Positions 1 to 7,215 of a stretch of 12,005 nt of DNA are shown piece after piece. The translations under genes were made by a program, and so were the position numbers. The notes below the pieces were generated by a model. It searched no databases, was not told the origin of the DNA, and saw nothing but the letters and a program-made list of their open reading frames with translations. How positions within the stretch are numbered: the stretch's first letter is position 1; each line of letters begins with the position of its first letter. Source of the stretch: DAIOEK01 sp964600595 (lineage in GTDB: Bacteria > Chloroflexota > Anaerolineae > Anaerolineales > Anaerolineaceae); NCBI GenBank assembly GCA_964600595.1, contig CAZRKL010000080.1:1-12005 (forward strand), written 5' to 3'.

Positions 1-21
1 AAAAAATATATCGATTATTGG

Positions 22-26
22 GGAGG
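22..26 (+). promoter_or_regulatory. Ribosome binding site supporting the TTG start at 35
   Basis: GGAGG sits within a GGGGAGGGG run, eight bases before the TTG at 35. This is close to ideal spacing, and it supports the non-ATG start of the DUF2177-like gene. Confidence 0.7.
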
Positions 27-34
27 GGAATATC

Positions 35-442
35 TTGGCAAATTATATAAAACTTTACCTGGCTACGCTGGTAGTTTTCCTGGCAATTGATATGTTGTGG
101 TTGGGCGTAGTTGCCAGGGGTTTTTACCAGAAACATCTGGGTTTTCTTCTGGCGCCATCCACAAATTGGACCGCAGCTATTGTGTTTTACCTGCTGTTTA
201 TTGTGGGTATCCTTATTTTTGTTGTTCTTCCCGGACTACGGGGAGGGACATTCTTGGAAACACTTTTACGGGCAGCATTATTTGGGTTAATCACTTATGC
301 CACCTATGACCTGACTAACCTGGCGACAATCCGCAACTGGCCATTGGGGTTAACCATAGTTGACATCTCTTGGGGGATCGTTCTAACCAGTATAGTTAGC
401 ATGGCAAGTTACTATATCGGTAGATGGCTGAATATCACCTGA
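35..442 (+). CDS. DUF2177 family four-helix membrane protein
   Basis: A 135-residue, very hydrophobic protein with about four membrane segments (roughly residues 5-27, 46-66, 75-93 and 108-128). The stretch TYATYDLTNLATIRNWP (about 87-103), followed by VDISWG (109-114), matches what I recall of the DUF2177 family, which is usually about 130-140 residues, so the protein looks complete. The acidic residues D19 and D92 in or near membrane segments are of the kind conserved in the family. No biochemical role is established for the family, and I do not assign one. The TTG start is chosen because GGAGG lies eight bases upstream and the protein then begins directly before the first helix. It is followed by its own terminator, so it is probably not co-transcribed with the mrp genes. 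Its promoter lies mostly outside the window. Family assignment is fairly sure; function is unknown. Confidence 0.8.
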   Translation: MANYIKLYLATLVVFLAIDMLWLGVVARGFYQKHLGFLLAPSTNWTAAIVFYLLFIVGILIFVVLPGLRGGTFLETLLRAALFGLITYATYDLTNLATIRNWPLGLTIVDISWGIVLTSIVSMASYYIGRWLNIT

Positions 443-443
443 T

Positions 444-473
444 TACCTCTCCAACCACTCAGAGGTATTTTTT
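444..473 (+). terminator. Rho-independent terminator after the DUF2177 gene
   Basis: TACCTCT (444-450) pairs perfectly with AGAGGTA (461-467) across a ten-base loop, and TTTTTT (468-473) follows at once. It begins two bases after the stop codon at 442. The stem is short (7 bp) but the U-tract is clean. It separates this gene from the mrp operon. Confidence 0.7.
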
Positions 474-723
474 AACAGTCCCATATATAATAATAGGGAA
501 TCCTTGTAAGGTTATGCGCCCGTTGGCAGCATGCAAAGGATATTGGTAGAATTCACAGCTGAAATAACCGCCTTTTTTGATTTCAAACAGGCAAATAGAT
601 CTTCAATTGATTTACCTGCGTGGCGCCGATCATCACCAGTATATTATTAATAATTTCTTTTCGTGGTTTACCTGCAAATAGCTGATTGGGCGGGATTACT
701 ATTCAGACCGGGCAAATATCTGT
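474..723 (+). other. Non-coding leader upstream of the mrp operon
   Basis: There is no convincing gene in the 281 bases between 442 and 724. The segment holds a candidate promoter (523-552) and several short repeated words: TTTACCTGC at 611-619 and 667-675, and GCAAATAG at 591-598 and 674-681. In the second location the two words are fused into one 15-base string (667-681). No Shine-Dalgarno is obvious just before the mrpA ATG. If the candidate promoter is used, the 5' untranslated leader would be about 165 bases, long enough to carry a regulatory RNA structure, but I could not identify a known riboswitch by eye. Confidence 0.4.
523..552 (+). promoter_or_regulatory. Candidate sigma-70 promoter for the mrp operon
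   Basis: TTGGCA (523-528) and TAGAAT (547-552) are each one base off consensus and are separated by 18 bases. It is the best such pair I found between the upstream terminator and mrpA. It is a sequence match only; other starts closer to the gene are possible. Confidence 0.35.
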
Positions 724-3033
724 ATGCTAAACATCATCATTTTCAGTATCTTAGGAGCATTCCTCTCACCGTTTATCCATAAAACCGGGAAACGTTTCGC
801 CACTGCATTAATTGTGCTTATTCCATTCGGAGTTTTTGCTGCTTTCTGTACATACTTACCTGAAATAGCAGTTGGTAACATTTTCAGTACAACAATGAAT
901 TGGTCAGTGGACTTGAATGTTCAACTGGCATTTCGGATGGATGGATTAAGTTTGTTGTTTGCGCTAATCATCTCTGGAATTGGCACACTGGTGGTTTATT
1001 ATGCCACCGGGTACATGAAAGGGCATGAGCAATACGGCAGATTTATCATGTTCCTGCTGCTCTTTATGTCATCAATGCTGGGTCTGGTTCTCTCTGACAA
1101 CATCATCAGTCTGTTTGTATTCTGGGAGTTGACCAGCATCACCTCCTTCCTGCTGATTGGATTCGATACACACAAAGAGGATTCAAGATCTGCCGCCCTG
1201 CAGGCATTACTTGTCACCGGTGGCGGCGGACTGGCACTGCTGGGTGGCTTGATTCTTCTTGGACAGGCTGGCAACAGTTACACAGTATCTGAATTAGTGG
1301 GTAACGGCAGCGGCATCCTCATTCATCCGCTTGCGGTCCCGGCGTTGCTTTTAATTCTGGTCGGCGCGTTCACCAAATCGGCTCAATTCCCCTTCCATTT
1401 CTGGCTGCCCAATGCCATGGCTGCCCCTTCGCCAGTGAGCGCTTATCTGCATTCTGCCACAATGGTCAAAGCAGGTATTTACTTGCTGGCAAGGTTGTAT
1501 CCGGTTTTTTCGCCTTCTCCCTGGTGGCAGACACTAGTTCCCATATTCGGTTTGCTTACCATGCTGGCAGGTTCAATTCTGGCGTACAAAAGTACGGATC
1601 TCAAGCGGATACTGGCTTATTCCACTGTAAGTTCCCTGGGCGTGATGACCATGCTGCTTGGATTAGGGATAACCGATGCGGTTATTGCGGCACTTATCTT
1701 TTTATTTGCACATGCGTTGTATAAAGGTGCCTTGTTTATGATCGCTGGCGCGATCGACCACGAGACTGGAATACGTGATGTGACCAGGCTGGGTGGATTG
1801 ATAAAATCAATGCCGCTACTGGCAGGGATCACTGCTCTGGCGGGGATATCTTTTGCGGGTTTTGGACCCCTCATTAGTTTTATCGGCAAGGAATTGATGT
1901 TCGAGGCGTTGCTGCATGCGCCCGCTTATCGGGTTGGTCTGTTGACCATTACGGTCTTGACCAGTGCTGTTTTCGTGGCCCTGGCTTTGATTGTCTTTAT
2001 CAAACCCTTTTTGGGGAAACCAAAGGCACCAGAAGGCCATGATCATCAAAGCCATGGACTTTCAGTAAGTCTGTGGTTGGGACCCGCGATATTGGCGTTA
2101 CTCGGTTTGATCTTTGGATTACTTCCAGAAGGTTTGACAATGTATCTGGCTCAGCCGGCTGTATCTGCGGTTCTGAATGAATCCCTAAAACTAAAATTAA
2201 GCCTCTGGCATGGATTGAATCCGGCACTCGGGTTCAGTGTACTGGCTGTAGTATTGGGTATTTTCCTGTTTTGGGGATGGAACTCCTGGCGGAAAGTTGG
2301 TGAAAAACTCACCGGTTTGATCCCGTGGGGACCAGAATCCGGGTACCAAAAATCAATCGATTTGCTCAACTGGGTTGCTGGTTGGCAGACAAAGATCCTC
2401 CAAAACGGGCAATTACGAAACTACCTGTTGGTGATCATTATTTCCTCCATAGCTCTGCTGGGAACACTCCTATGGATGCAGGGCGAATTTCTCTGGCCAG
2501 ATCAGTTGGAACCATTGGGTTTATACGAAGCATCGCTGGCTGTGTTGATCGTCATCGCGGCATTCGCTGCTGTCAGATCAAAATCGCGCCTGGGGGCGAT
2601 CACTGCCATGGGGGTGGTGGGTTACAGCGTTGCCCTGATCTTCCTCAGATATGGCGCACCGGATCTGGCAATGACCCAATTTCTGATTGAGTCGATTACC
2701 GTGGTTTTATTTGTCTTTGCCTTCTATCACCTTCCCAAGTACGAACCAGTCAGTTCCGTTCGTTCACGGGTATTTCAGGCTGGTGTGGCAGCTCTGACCG
2801 GGTTGCTGATGACCGGTCTGGTCATCTCGGTGCTTCAGGTGGATTTATTCCCGTCCATATCGACCTATTTCATGGAAAACGCAGTCTCCATGGCACATGG
2901 CAGAAATATTGTGAATGTGATCCTGGTGGATTTCAGAGGACTGGATACTTTGGGTGAAATTACCGTGCTGGCTGTTGCCGGGACGGGTGTCTTTGCTGTG
3001 TTGAAGTACCGCCGCAGGAGGGAAAACCGATGA
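724..3033 (+). CDS. mnhA: Na+/H+ antiporter subunit A (MrpA/MnhA)
   Basis: A 769-residue polytopic membrane protein, the largest subunit of the Mrp antiporter and homologous to complex I NuoL. The antiporter-like domain covers about residues 60-430. Visible hallmarks are FVFWELTS with E135, the TKSAQFPFHFWLP motif with K218, the YLHSATMVKAG motif with H243 and K249, TDLKRILAYSTVS, and FAHALYKGALFMI with H330 and K334. These charged residues are the sort that form the intramembrane ion path. The C-terminal part carries the MrpA-specific extension: the DUF4040-like GAPDLAMTQFLIESITVVL region (644-662, E656), then an MrpB-like tail ending in VDFRGLDTLGEITVL (735-749). The length is normal for MrpA. 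A histidine-rich loop (PEGHDHQSHG, 436-445) is likely an exposed linker. The ATG at 724 is preferred because MrpA proteins start right before the first helix; the frame stays open upstream to 682 but without a better start. It overlaps mnhB by four bases. Confidence 0.96.
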   Translation: MLNIIIFSILGAFLSPFIHKTGKRFATALIVLIPFGVFAAFCTYLPEIAVGNIFSTTMNWSVDLNVQLAFRMDGLSLLFALIISGIGTLVVYYATGYMKGHEQYGRFIMFLLLFMSSMLGLVLSDNIISLFVFWELTSITSFLLIGFDTHKEDSRSAALQALLVTGGGGLALLGGLILLGQAGNSYTVSELVGNGSGILIHPLAVPALLLILVGAFTKSAQFPFHFWLPNAMAAPSPVSAYLHSATMVKAGIYLLARLYPVFSPSPWWQTLVPIFGLLTMLAGSILAYKSTDLKRILAYSTVSSLGVMTMLLGLGITDAVIAALIFLFAHALYKGALFMIAGAIDHETGIRDVTRLGGLIKSMPLLAGITALAGISFAGFGPLISFIGKELMFEALLHAPAYRVGLLTITVLTSAVFVALALIVFIKPFLGKPKAPEGHDHQSHGLSVSLWLGPAILALLGLIFGLLPEGLTMYLAQPAVSAVLNESLKLKLSLWHGLNPALGFSVLAVVLGIFLFWGWNSWRKVGEKLTGLIPWGPESGYQKSIDLLNWVAGWQTKILQNGQLRNYLLVIIISSIALLGTLLWMQGEFLWPDQLEPLGLYEASLAVLIVIAAFAAVRSKSRLGAITAMGVVGYSVALIFLRYGAPDLAMTQFLIESITVVLFVFAFYHLPKYEPVSSVRSRVFQAGVAALTGLLMTGLVISVLQVDLFPSISTYFMENAVSMAHGRNIVNVILVDFRGLDTLGEITVLAVAGTGVFAVLKYRRRRENR

Positions 3034-3446
3034 ATTCGATGATCCTGCGAACAGCGGTGCGGTTCCTTATGCCGATCCTGATTTTATTCTCGGTGTTTCT
3101 GTTATTACGCGGGCACAATCAATCGGGAGGTGGATTTGCGGGCGGTTTAGTAGCGGCAGCTGCTTTTGCCCTGTATTCGCTGGCATATAACGCAGCCGAG
3201 GCGCGCCGGGTATTACGCTATCCCCCGGCATTAATGATCGCTGTCGGATTACTGATCAGCCTGTCCAGTGGAATGGTTAGTTTATTTGCAGGAAAGCCAT
3301 TCCTGACTGGATTGTGGGCTTATATTCCCGTTCCCGGTTTGGGAATGATTGAAATTGGCACGCCAGTCTTTTTTGATATCGGTGTATTCCTTTTAGTGTG
3401 TGGAGTTACGTTGATGATGATATTTTCCCTGGAAGAAGGTGCGTAA
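3030..3446 (+). CDS. mnhB: Na+/H+ antiporter subunit B (MrpB/MnhB)
   Basis: A 138-residue protein with four membrane segments, the usual size for MnhB. The family signature is visible as RGHNQSGGGFAGGL (27-40). Most relatives, as I recall them, have proline before the glycine run, where this one has S32. The segment IPVPGLGMIEIGTPVFFDIGV (about 98-118) and the closing MMIFSLEEG are also typical. The subunit belongs to the membrane arm of the Mrp complex and packs against the MrpB-like tail of MrpA. The start codon overlaps the mnhA stop in ATGA, indicating translational coupling. mnhC begins three bases after the stop. Confidence 0.95.
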   Translation: MNSMILRTAVRFLMPILILFSVFLLLRGHNQSGGGFAGGLVAAAAFALYSLAYNAAEARRVLRYPPALMIAVGLLISLSSGMVSLFAGKPFLTGLWAYIPVPGLGMIEIGTPVFFDIGVFLLVCGVTLMMIFSLEEGA

Positions 3447-3449
3447 ACG

Positions 3450-3797
3450 ATGGGCATTCTTCTGGCTATTGTAATTGGTGTGTTATATGGATCTGCCATT
3501 TATCTGCTGGTCAGGCGCAGCCTGGTGAAAATGTTAATCGGTTTGGGGCTGCTCAGTCATGCCACCAATCTGCTTATTTTCACCGCCGGTGGTCTCACTC
3601 AGGGCGGACCACCCGTGATTAACCCGGATGCGCAACGGCTGACAGGCGCGTTTTCTGATCCCCTGCCGCAGGCTTTGATCCTAACCGCCATCGTCATAGG
3701 ATTGGGTGTTATAGCCTTTGCGCTGGCGCTATCCTCACGACTATATCGGGCAACTGGAAGTGATGATATGAATCAGATCAATATTGGTGAGAAATGA
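3450..3797 (+). CDS. mnhC: Na+/H+ antiporter subunit C (MrpC/MnhC)
   Basis: A 115-residue protein with three membrane helices, the Mrp counterpart of complex I NuoK. The diagnostic stretch DPLPQALILTAIVIGLG (70-86) is intact, and helix two carries the usual LIGLGLLSHATNLLIF (29-44). The length is normal. A Shine-Dalgarno-like GAAGAAGG lies about ten bases before the ATG. Its last codons overlap the mnhD start by four bases (ATGA at 3794-3797). It is a structural part of the proton/sodium antiporter and has no known activity alone. Confidence 0.95.
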   Translation: MGILLAIVIGVLYGSAIYLLVRRSLVKMLIGLGLLSHATNLLIFTAGGLTQGGPPVINPDAQRLTGAFSDPLPQALILTAIVIGLGVIAFALALSSRLYRATGSDDMNQINIGEK

Positions 3798-5350
3798 GAA
3801 TAGCAGGAATTGTCCTGATTGCTCCGCTGATCCTTCCGTTACTGACAGCCATAGCGGGATTGTTGGCATTGGCAATCAAGCCGCTTTCCAGACGTCTGCA
3901 GAATCTGATTAGCGGCATTGGTGGGGTTGCCCTCTTGCTTTCTGCAATGGTTCTCTTCATTGATGTGTTAAAAGAAGGTATTCTGGTGGTTCAGATCGGG
4001 TCGTGGCCGATGCCATTTGGAATTACGCTCGTCGCGGATGTATTTAGCAGTATCATGATTCTGATCTCCGGAATCATCGGTTTTACCGGGCAGATTTATT
4101 CCATGGCAAGTATCAACCCCGAGCGGATACGGATTGGGTACTTTCCCCTTTTATTTACTCTGCTGTTGGGCGTAAATGGAGCTTTTCTAACAGGCGATTT
4201 GTTCAATCTGTATGTCTGGTTTGAAGTGATGCTGATGTCATCGTTTGTTCTTATGAGCATCGGCAGAAATCCCGGACAAACCAGCGGCGCGATCAAGTAT
4301 GTAACCATTAACCTGTTTTCTTCCGCCATATTCCTGACTGCCCTGGGAATTCTGTATGGCTTGATTGGTACATTAAATATGGCAGACCTTGCAGTAAAGT
4401 TCTCCCAGGCTCGCCAGGCGGGTGAAAGCATAGGTTTAATCAATGTTGTTTCAGGAATGTTTCTGATCGCGTTTGGGATCAAAGCGGCGGTTTTCCCATT
4501 ATTCTTCTGGTTACCCGATTCATATTTTGCTCCTCCACCAGCCATCTCCGCCGTATTTGCCGGTCTGTTAACCAAGGTGGGGGTGTATGCGTTGATTCGG
4601 GTCTTTACTCTGATTTTCCCCCTTAACCAGGGTTCCCTGCAGCAGGTGGTATTGTGGATTGCCGGTATCACAATGGTGACCGGGGTGCTGGGCGCTGTGG
4701 CTCAAAACGAGGTGCGCCGGATCCTGTCTTTTCACATCATCAGCCAGATTGGGTACATGGTGATGGGGTTAGCGCTCTACACACCTCTTGCTATTGCCGG
4801 TTCTGTGTTTTACATCTTCCATCATGTCATGGTGAAAACCAATCTCTTCTTCGCAGGAGGATTGATGGAAAGGATCGGTGGAACCGGTGACCTGAAGCGG
4901 CTGGGAGGTTTGTATCAAAACTGGCCAGTTCTCTCGGTTTTGTTTCTTATCCCGGCATTGTCTCTTGCGGGGCTGCCTCCACTCTCTGGTTTTTTTGCCA
5001 AACTAAGCCTGCTCCAGGCGGGCTTTGAAATTGAGTCGTTCTGGATCGTTGGCGTAGCATTGTTTGTAAGCCTGCTCACATTGTTCTCCATGACCAAAAT
5101 TTGGACACAAGCTTTCTGGAAACCTGCCCCCGAAATCGAAGATTTGGAATGTGTGGACAGGTTGTTGTCGCAACATGAAGATGTGCGCGCAAAAAAAGGT
5201 CAATGGTATATCCCCATCTTTTTACTTGCGGTGATCACTTTGTTGGTAGGCTTTGGAGCCGGGGTTGTTTTTCCAATTGCAGTGCAGGCAGGTGAGCAGC
5301 TTATCAACCCGGCTGGATATATCGAGGCGGTGTTCAGGAGTGGAGGATAA
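3794..5350 (+). CDS. mnhD: Na+/H+ antiporter subunit D (MrpD/MnhD)
   Basis: A 518-residue polytopic protein of the NuoM/NuoN/MrpD family, the second antiporter-like subunit of the complex. Key membrane residues are in place: E144 in FNLYVWFEVMLMSS, K230 in FGIKAAVFPLFFWLP, K261 in AGLLTKVGVYAL, H314 in RRILSFHIISQIGYM, and HHVMVKTNLFF (343-353) with K348. SLAGLPPLSGFFAK (about 391-404) is the usual late-helix motif. The length matches the family (about 490-520). The final segment before the stop is a last helix plus a short tail. It is coupled by overlap to mnhC upstream and mnhE downstream, the latter through a TAATG junction sharing one base. Confidence 0.96.
   Translation: MRIAGIVLIAPLILPLLTAIAGLLALAIKPLSRRLQNLISGIGGVALLLSAMVLFIDVLKEGILVVQIGSWPMPFGITLVADVFSSIMILISGIIGFTGQIYSMASINPERIRIGYFPLLFTLLLGVNGAFLTGDLFNLYVWFEVMLMSSFVLMSIGRNPGQTSGAIKYVTINLFSSAIFLTALGILYGLIGTLNMADLAVKFSQARQAGESIGLINVVSGMFLIAFGIKAAVFPLFFWLPDSYFAPPPAISAVFAGLLTKVGVYALIRVFTLIFPLNQGSLQQVVLWIAGITMVTGVLGAVAQNEVRRILSFHIISQIGYMVMGLALYTPLAIAGSVFYIFHHVMVKTNLFFAGGLMERIGGTGDLKRLGGLYQNWPVLSVLFLIPALSLAGLPPLSGFFAKLSLLQAGFEIESFWIVGVALFVSLLTLFSMTKIWTQAFWKPAPEIEDLECVDRLLSQHEDVRAKKGQWYIPIFLLAVITLLVGFGAGVVFPIAVQAGEQLINPAGYIEAVFRSGG
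5336..5346 (+). promoter_or_regulatory. Ribosome binding site for mnhE inside the end of mnhD
   Basis: AGGAG (5336-5340) and GGAGG (5342-5346) lie nine and three bases before the mnhE ATG at 5350. The site supports efficient re-initiation at the TAATG stop/start junction. Confidence 0.55.
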
Positions 5351-5868
5351 TGGGTATCCTTATCATCAATATCATCCTGGCAACCATTTGGGCAGCTCTG
5401 ACGGGTGCCTTTACCCTGCCCAACCTCATTACCGGATTTGTGCTGGGATATGTTGTCCTGTACCTTTTGCGAGGATTATTTGACGGTGGACAATATTTTA
5501 ATAAAGGTGCGCAAGCAGTTAAGTTTCTGCTTTTCTTCCTCTGGGAATTGCTGATCGCCAACTTGCGGGTGGCCAGAGATGTGTTGCGACCGGGACCTTT
5601 GAAAATGCAGCCCAGGGTAATCGCTGTTCCGCTCAAAATTAAAGAAGATGTCCCCATTGTTGTGTTGGCTAATGTGCTCTCCCTGACTCCGGGTTCATTA
5701 TCTCTGGATGTTTCTGACGATCACAAGACCCTGTTCATCCACGCGATGCACGCGCCTGATCCAGATGAAACCCGTCGTGAAATTGAGAATGGTTTTGAAA
5801 AACTTGTAATGAATTTATTTTCGAACCAGGTGGATGAGCCAGGTAAAGCTCAGGAGCATGTTGAATGA
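5350..5868 (+). CDS. mnhE: Na+/H+ antiporter subunit E (MrpE/MnhE)
   Basis: A 172-residue protein with two or three N-terminal membrane segments (about 5-42 and 55-72) and a soluble C-terminal domain. The family signatures are SLTPGSLSLDVSDD (111-124), then FIHAMHAPD (129-137) and REIENGFEKLV (143-153). The region LLIANLRVARDVLRPG (67-82), linking membrane and soluble parts, is also typical. The length is normal. In known systems MrpE is needed for full complex assembly and activity. The ATG overlaps the last base of the mnhD stop and the gene end overlaps mnhF by four bases. Confidence 0.95.
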   Translation: MGILIINIILATIWAALTGAFTLPNLITGFVLGYVVLYLLRGLFDGGQYFNKGAQAVKFLLFFLWELLIANLRVARDVLRPGPLKMQPRVIAVPLKIKEDVPIVVLANVLSLTPGSLSLDVSDDHKTLFIHAMHAPDPDETRREIENGFEKLVMNLFSNQVDEPGKAQEHVE

Positions 5869-6131
5869 ACACAATTCTGTATGGTTTATTAATTGGGGCA
5901 ATGTTTCTGGCTTTGATCCGATTGATTAAAGGACCCACCCTGCCCGATCGTGTAGTAGCGCTCGATTTGATTGCGATAACCGCGGTAGGTTTGATTGGTG
6001 TCTACGCGGTTACTACCAAACAACCCATATATATTGACGAGGCCATGGTTCTCGCGTTGATCGCCTTTCTGGGGACACTGGCTTTTGCGCATTATATTGA
6101 GAAAGGCAGGATGCCATGGCGGAAATCCTAG
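5865..6131 (+). CDS. mnhF: Na+/H+ antiporter subunit F (MrpF/MnhF)
   Basis: An 88-residue protein with three membrane helices. The MrpF hallmark RLIKGPTLPDRVVALDLI (19-36) is complete, with D28 and D34 in the positions expected for ion handling. YIDEAMVLALIAFLGTLAFA (about 57-76) forms the last helix. It overlaps mnhE by four bases (ATGA) and mnhG by sixteen bases. Size and order are those of a standard Mrp operon. Confidence 0.95.
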   Translation: MNTILYGLLIGAMFLALIRLIKGPTLPDRVVALDLIAITAVGLIGVYAVTTKQPIYIDEAMVLALIAFLGTLAFAHYIEKGRMPWRKS

Positions 6132-6505
6132 CCTATGTGCTGATGACAGCCGGTGTTGCGTTTATCTTCATTGCGGCTCTAGGTGTGCTGCGCTTGCCTG
6201 ATTTATTTATGCGGATGCACGCCAACACAAAGTCGGCGACCATTGGTGTGGGTTTAATTATGCTCGGGGCGGCAGTATATTTCGGTGAGATCACCATCAC
6301 CACCCGGGCGATGGCGGTTGTGATATTCCTGCTAATCACAGCGCCCATCAGCTCTCACCTGTTGGCGCGCTCCGCTTATTTTTCTGGTATCCCTCTGTGG
6401 GATCAAACTCTGAGCGATGATTTACGTGGACATTACGATATGAAAGCCCATACATTGAACAGTGAAGTCACCTCAAAGAAACCCGACCACAGAGAGAATG
6501 GATAA
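6116..6505 (+). CDS. mnhG: Na+/H+ antiporter subunit G (MrpG/MnhG)
   Basis: A 129-residue protein with three membrane helices. The family motif LRLPDLFMRMHANTKSATIG (25-44) is intact, followed by a helix and the typical TAPISSHLLARSAY segment (about 75-88). The C-terminal 35 residues are polar and probably cytoplasmic. The chosen ATG lies within the end of mnhF and has AGGCAGG a few bases upstream. This completes the seven-gene mrp set. The next gene starts 17 bases downstream with no terminator between. Confidence 0.94.
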   Translation: MAEILAYVLMTAGVAFIFIAALGVLRLPDLFMRMHANTKSATIGVGLIMLGAAVYFGEITITTRAMAVVIFLLITAPISSHLLARSAYFSGIPLWDQTLSDDLRGHYDMKAHTLNSEVTSKKPDHRENG

Positions 6506-6522
6506 GGCACCATCATAGATTC

Positions 6523-7047
6523 TTGAACAACCGAACAGGCAGCAAAAATTGGTTTGGTACTATCATTCAGGTTAATGTTTCGTTTATGATTCGAGCGCTT
6601 GATCTCCCGGGTAATGAAAAGAGAGCCATGTTATTCTGGTTTGCAGCCGCTGCATTTATGCTCGGATTGCTTGTCATTTTTATTGTTCTATCTGAGAAAC
6701 AAGGAAAGACAATTTCGTTTTGGATTTCTGGTATTTGGATTTTGTTGTTCGTTGGCTGGCCATTAGGTTTTGGGGTTTCTGGATTGCGAAATTACCGGAA
6801 TTCGCTTGATCTCGAACGAAATGGGTTGGTTGGGTTGGCTACTATTGTAGATACGTTCGAAGAAGATACCGTGTTAGGTGATCAGGCTTCTACAATTATC
6901 TGTTGGATTATCTTTACACCAGACACGAAAGTCAAAGTAAAACAGCGGGTAGGCAGAGCTGTAATGGGTCAGGTGAGCCGGGGGGACAGGATCGAAGTTA
7001 TTTATTTGCCTAATAATAAACACATCTGTCGGGCAAAACTGGAATAG
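6523..7047 (+). CDS. DUF3592-like two-helix membrane protein
   Basis: A protein of up to 174 residues with two membrane segments (about 37-56 and 68-88), followed by a soluble, probably beta-rich C-terminal domain. The layout GLVGLATIVDT (101-111), a central strand WIIFTP, and GDRIEVIYLPNNKHICRAKL (154-173) resembles DUF3592 proteins, whose function is unknown. The start is uncertain. The longest frame begins with TTG at 6523 and has only a distant AAGG upstream; ATG at 6586 (residue 22) or the next ATG at 6628 would still keep both helices. It lies 17 bases after mnhG on the same strand, so it may be a tail gene of the mrp transcript, but nothing shows a role in the antiporter. By eye it is richer in A and T than the mrp genes. 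Confidence 0.65.
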   Translation: MNNRTGSKNWFGTIIQVNVSFMIRALDLPGNEKRAMLFWFAAAAFMLGLLVIFIVLSEKQGKTISFWISGIWILLFVGWPLGFGVSGLRNYRNSLDLERNGLVGLATIVDTFEEDTVLGDQASTIICWIIFTPDTKVKVKQRVGRAVMGQVSRGDRIEVIYLPNNKHICRAKLE

Positions 7048-7093
7048 CTTTGAATGGTCATTTATTTGGGTATAACTTTTGTTATCTAATAAA

Positions 7094-7118
7094 ACTGGAT
7101 GCCTTTCGGGCGGCCAGT
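7094..7118 (-). terminator. Candidate terminator for the SDR transcript
   Basis: ACTGG (7094-7098) pairs with CCAGT (7114-7118), and inside this GCC (7101-7103) pairs with GGC (7109-7111) across a five-base loop, leaving a 2x2 internal loop. Read on the minus strand, the hairpin runs into TTTTATT. It lies about 98 bases past the SDR stop. It is imperfect, so only moderately supported. Confidence 0.4.
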
Positions 7119-7147
7119 AATGAAATTTCTGAATTGCAACCGGGCAA

Positions 7148-7187
7148 AATCTCACAGGCAGATCATAAGGAATCGTGAGATTATTTT
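7148..7187. terminator. Candidate bidirectional terminator in convergent gap
   Basis: AATCTCAC (7148-7155) pairs perfectly with GTGAGATT (7175-7182) across a 19-base loop. The plus-strand side is followed by ATTTT and the minus-strand side by TTTTG, so it could stop both the DUF3592 transcript and the SDR transcript. The loop is long and the U-tracts short. Apart from this and the nearby hairpin, I see nothing in 7048-7215. Confidence 0.35.
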
Positions 7188-7215
7188 CATGATCTAAATT
7201 AATAAAGATATTGCT

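Noticed and set aside
577..612. TTGATT words in the mrp leader as alternative -35 elements
   Set aside because: No acceptable -10 hexamer lies 16-18 bases downstream of either copy.
2325..2690. A 121-residue plus-strand frame inside mnhA
   Set aside because: It overlaps the conserved C-terminal region of MrpA in another frame and shows no family features.
4096..4671. A 191-residue open frame on the minus strand inside mnhD
   Set aside because: It lies wholly opposite a clearly conserved antiporter gene, and its composition is that of an antisense shadow, with no recognisable domain or ribosome site.
5334..5657. A 107-residue minus-strand frame across the mnhD/mnhE junction
   Set aside because: Both genes on the plus strand are conserved across this region; the frame is an antisense shadow.
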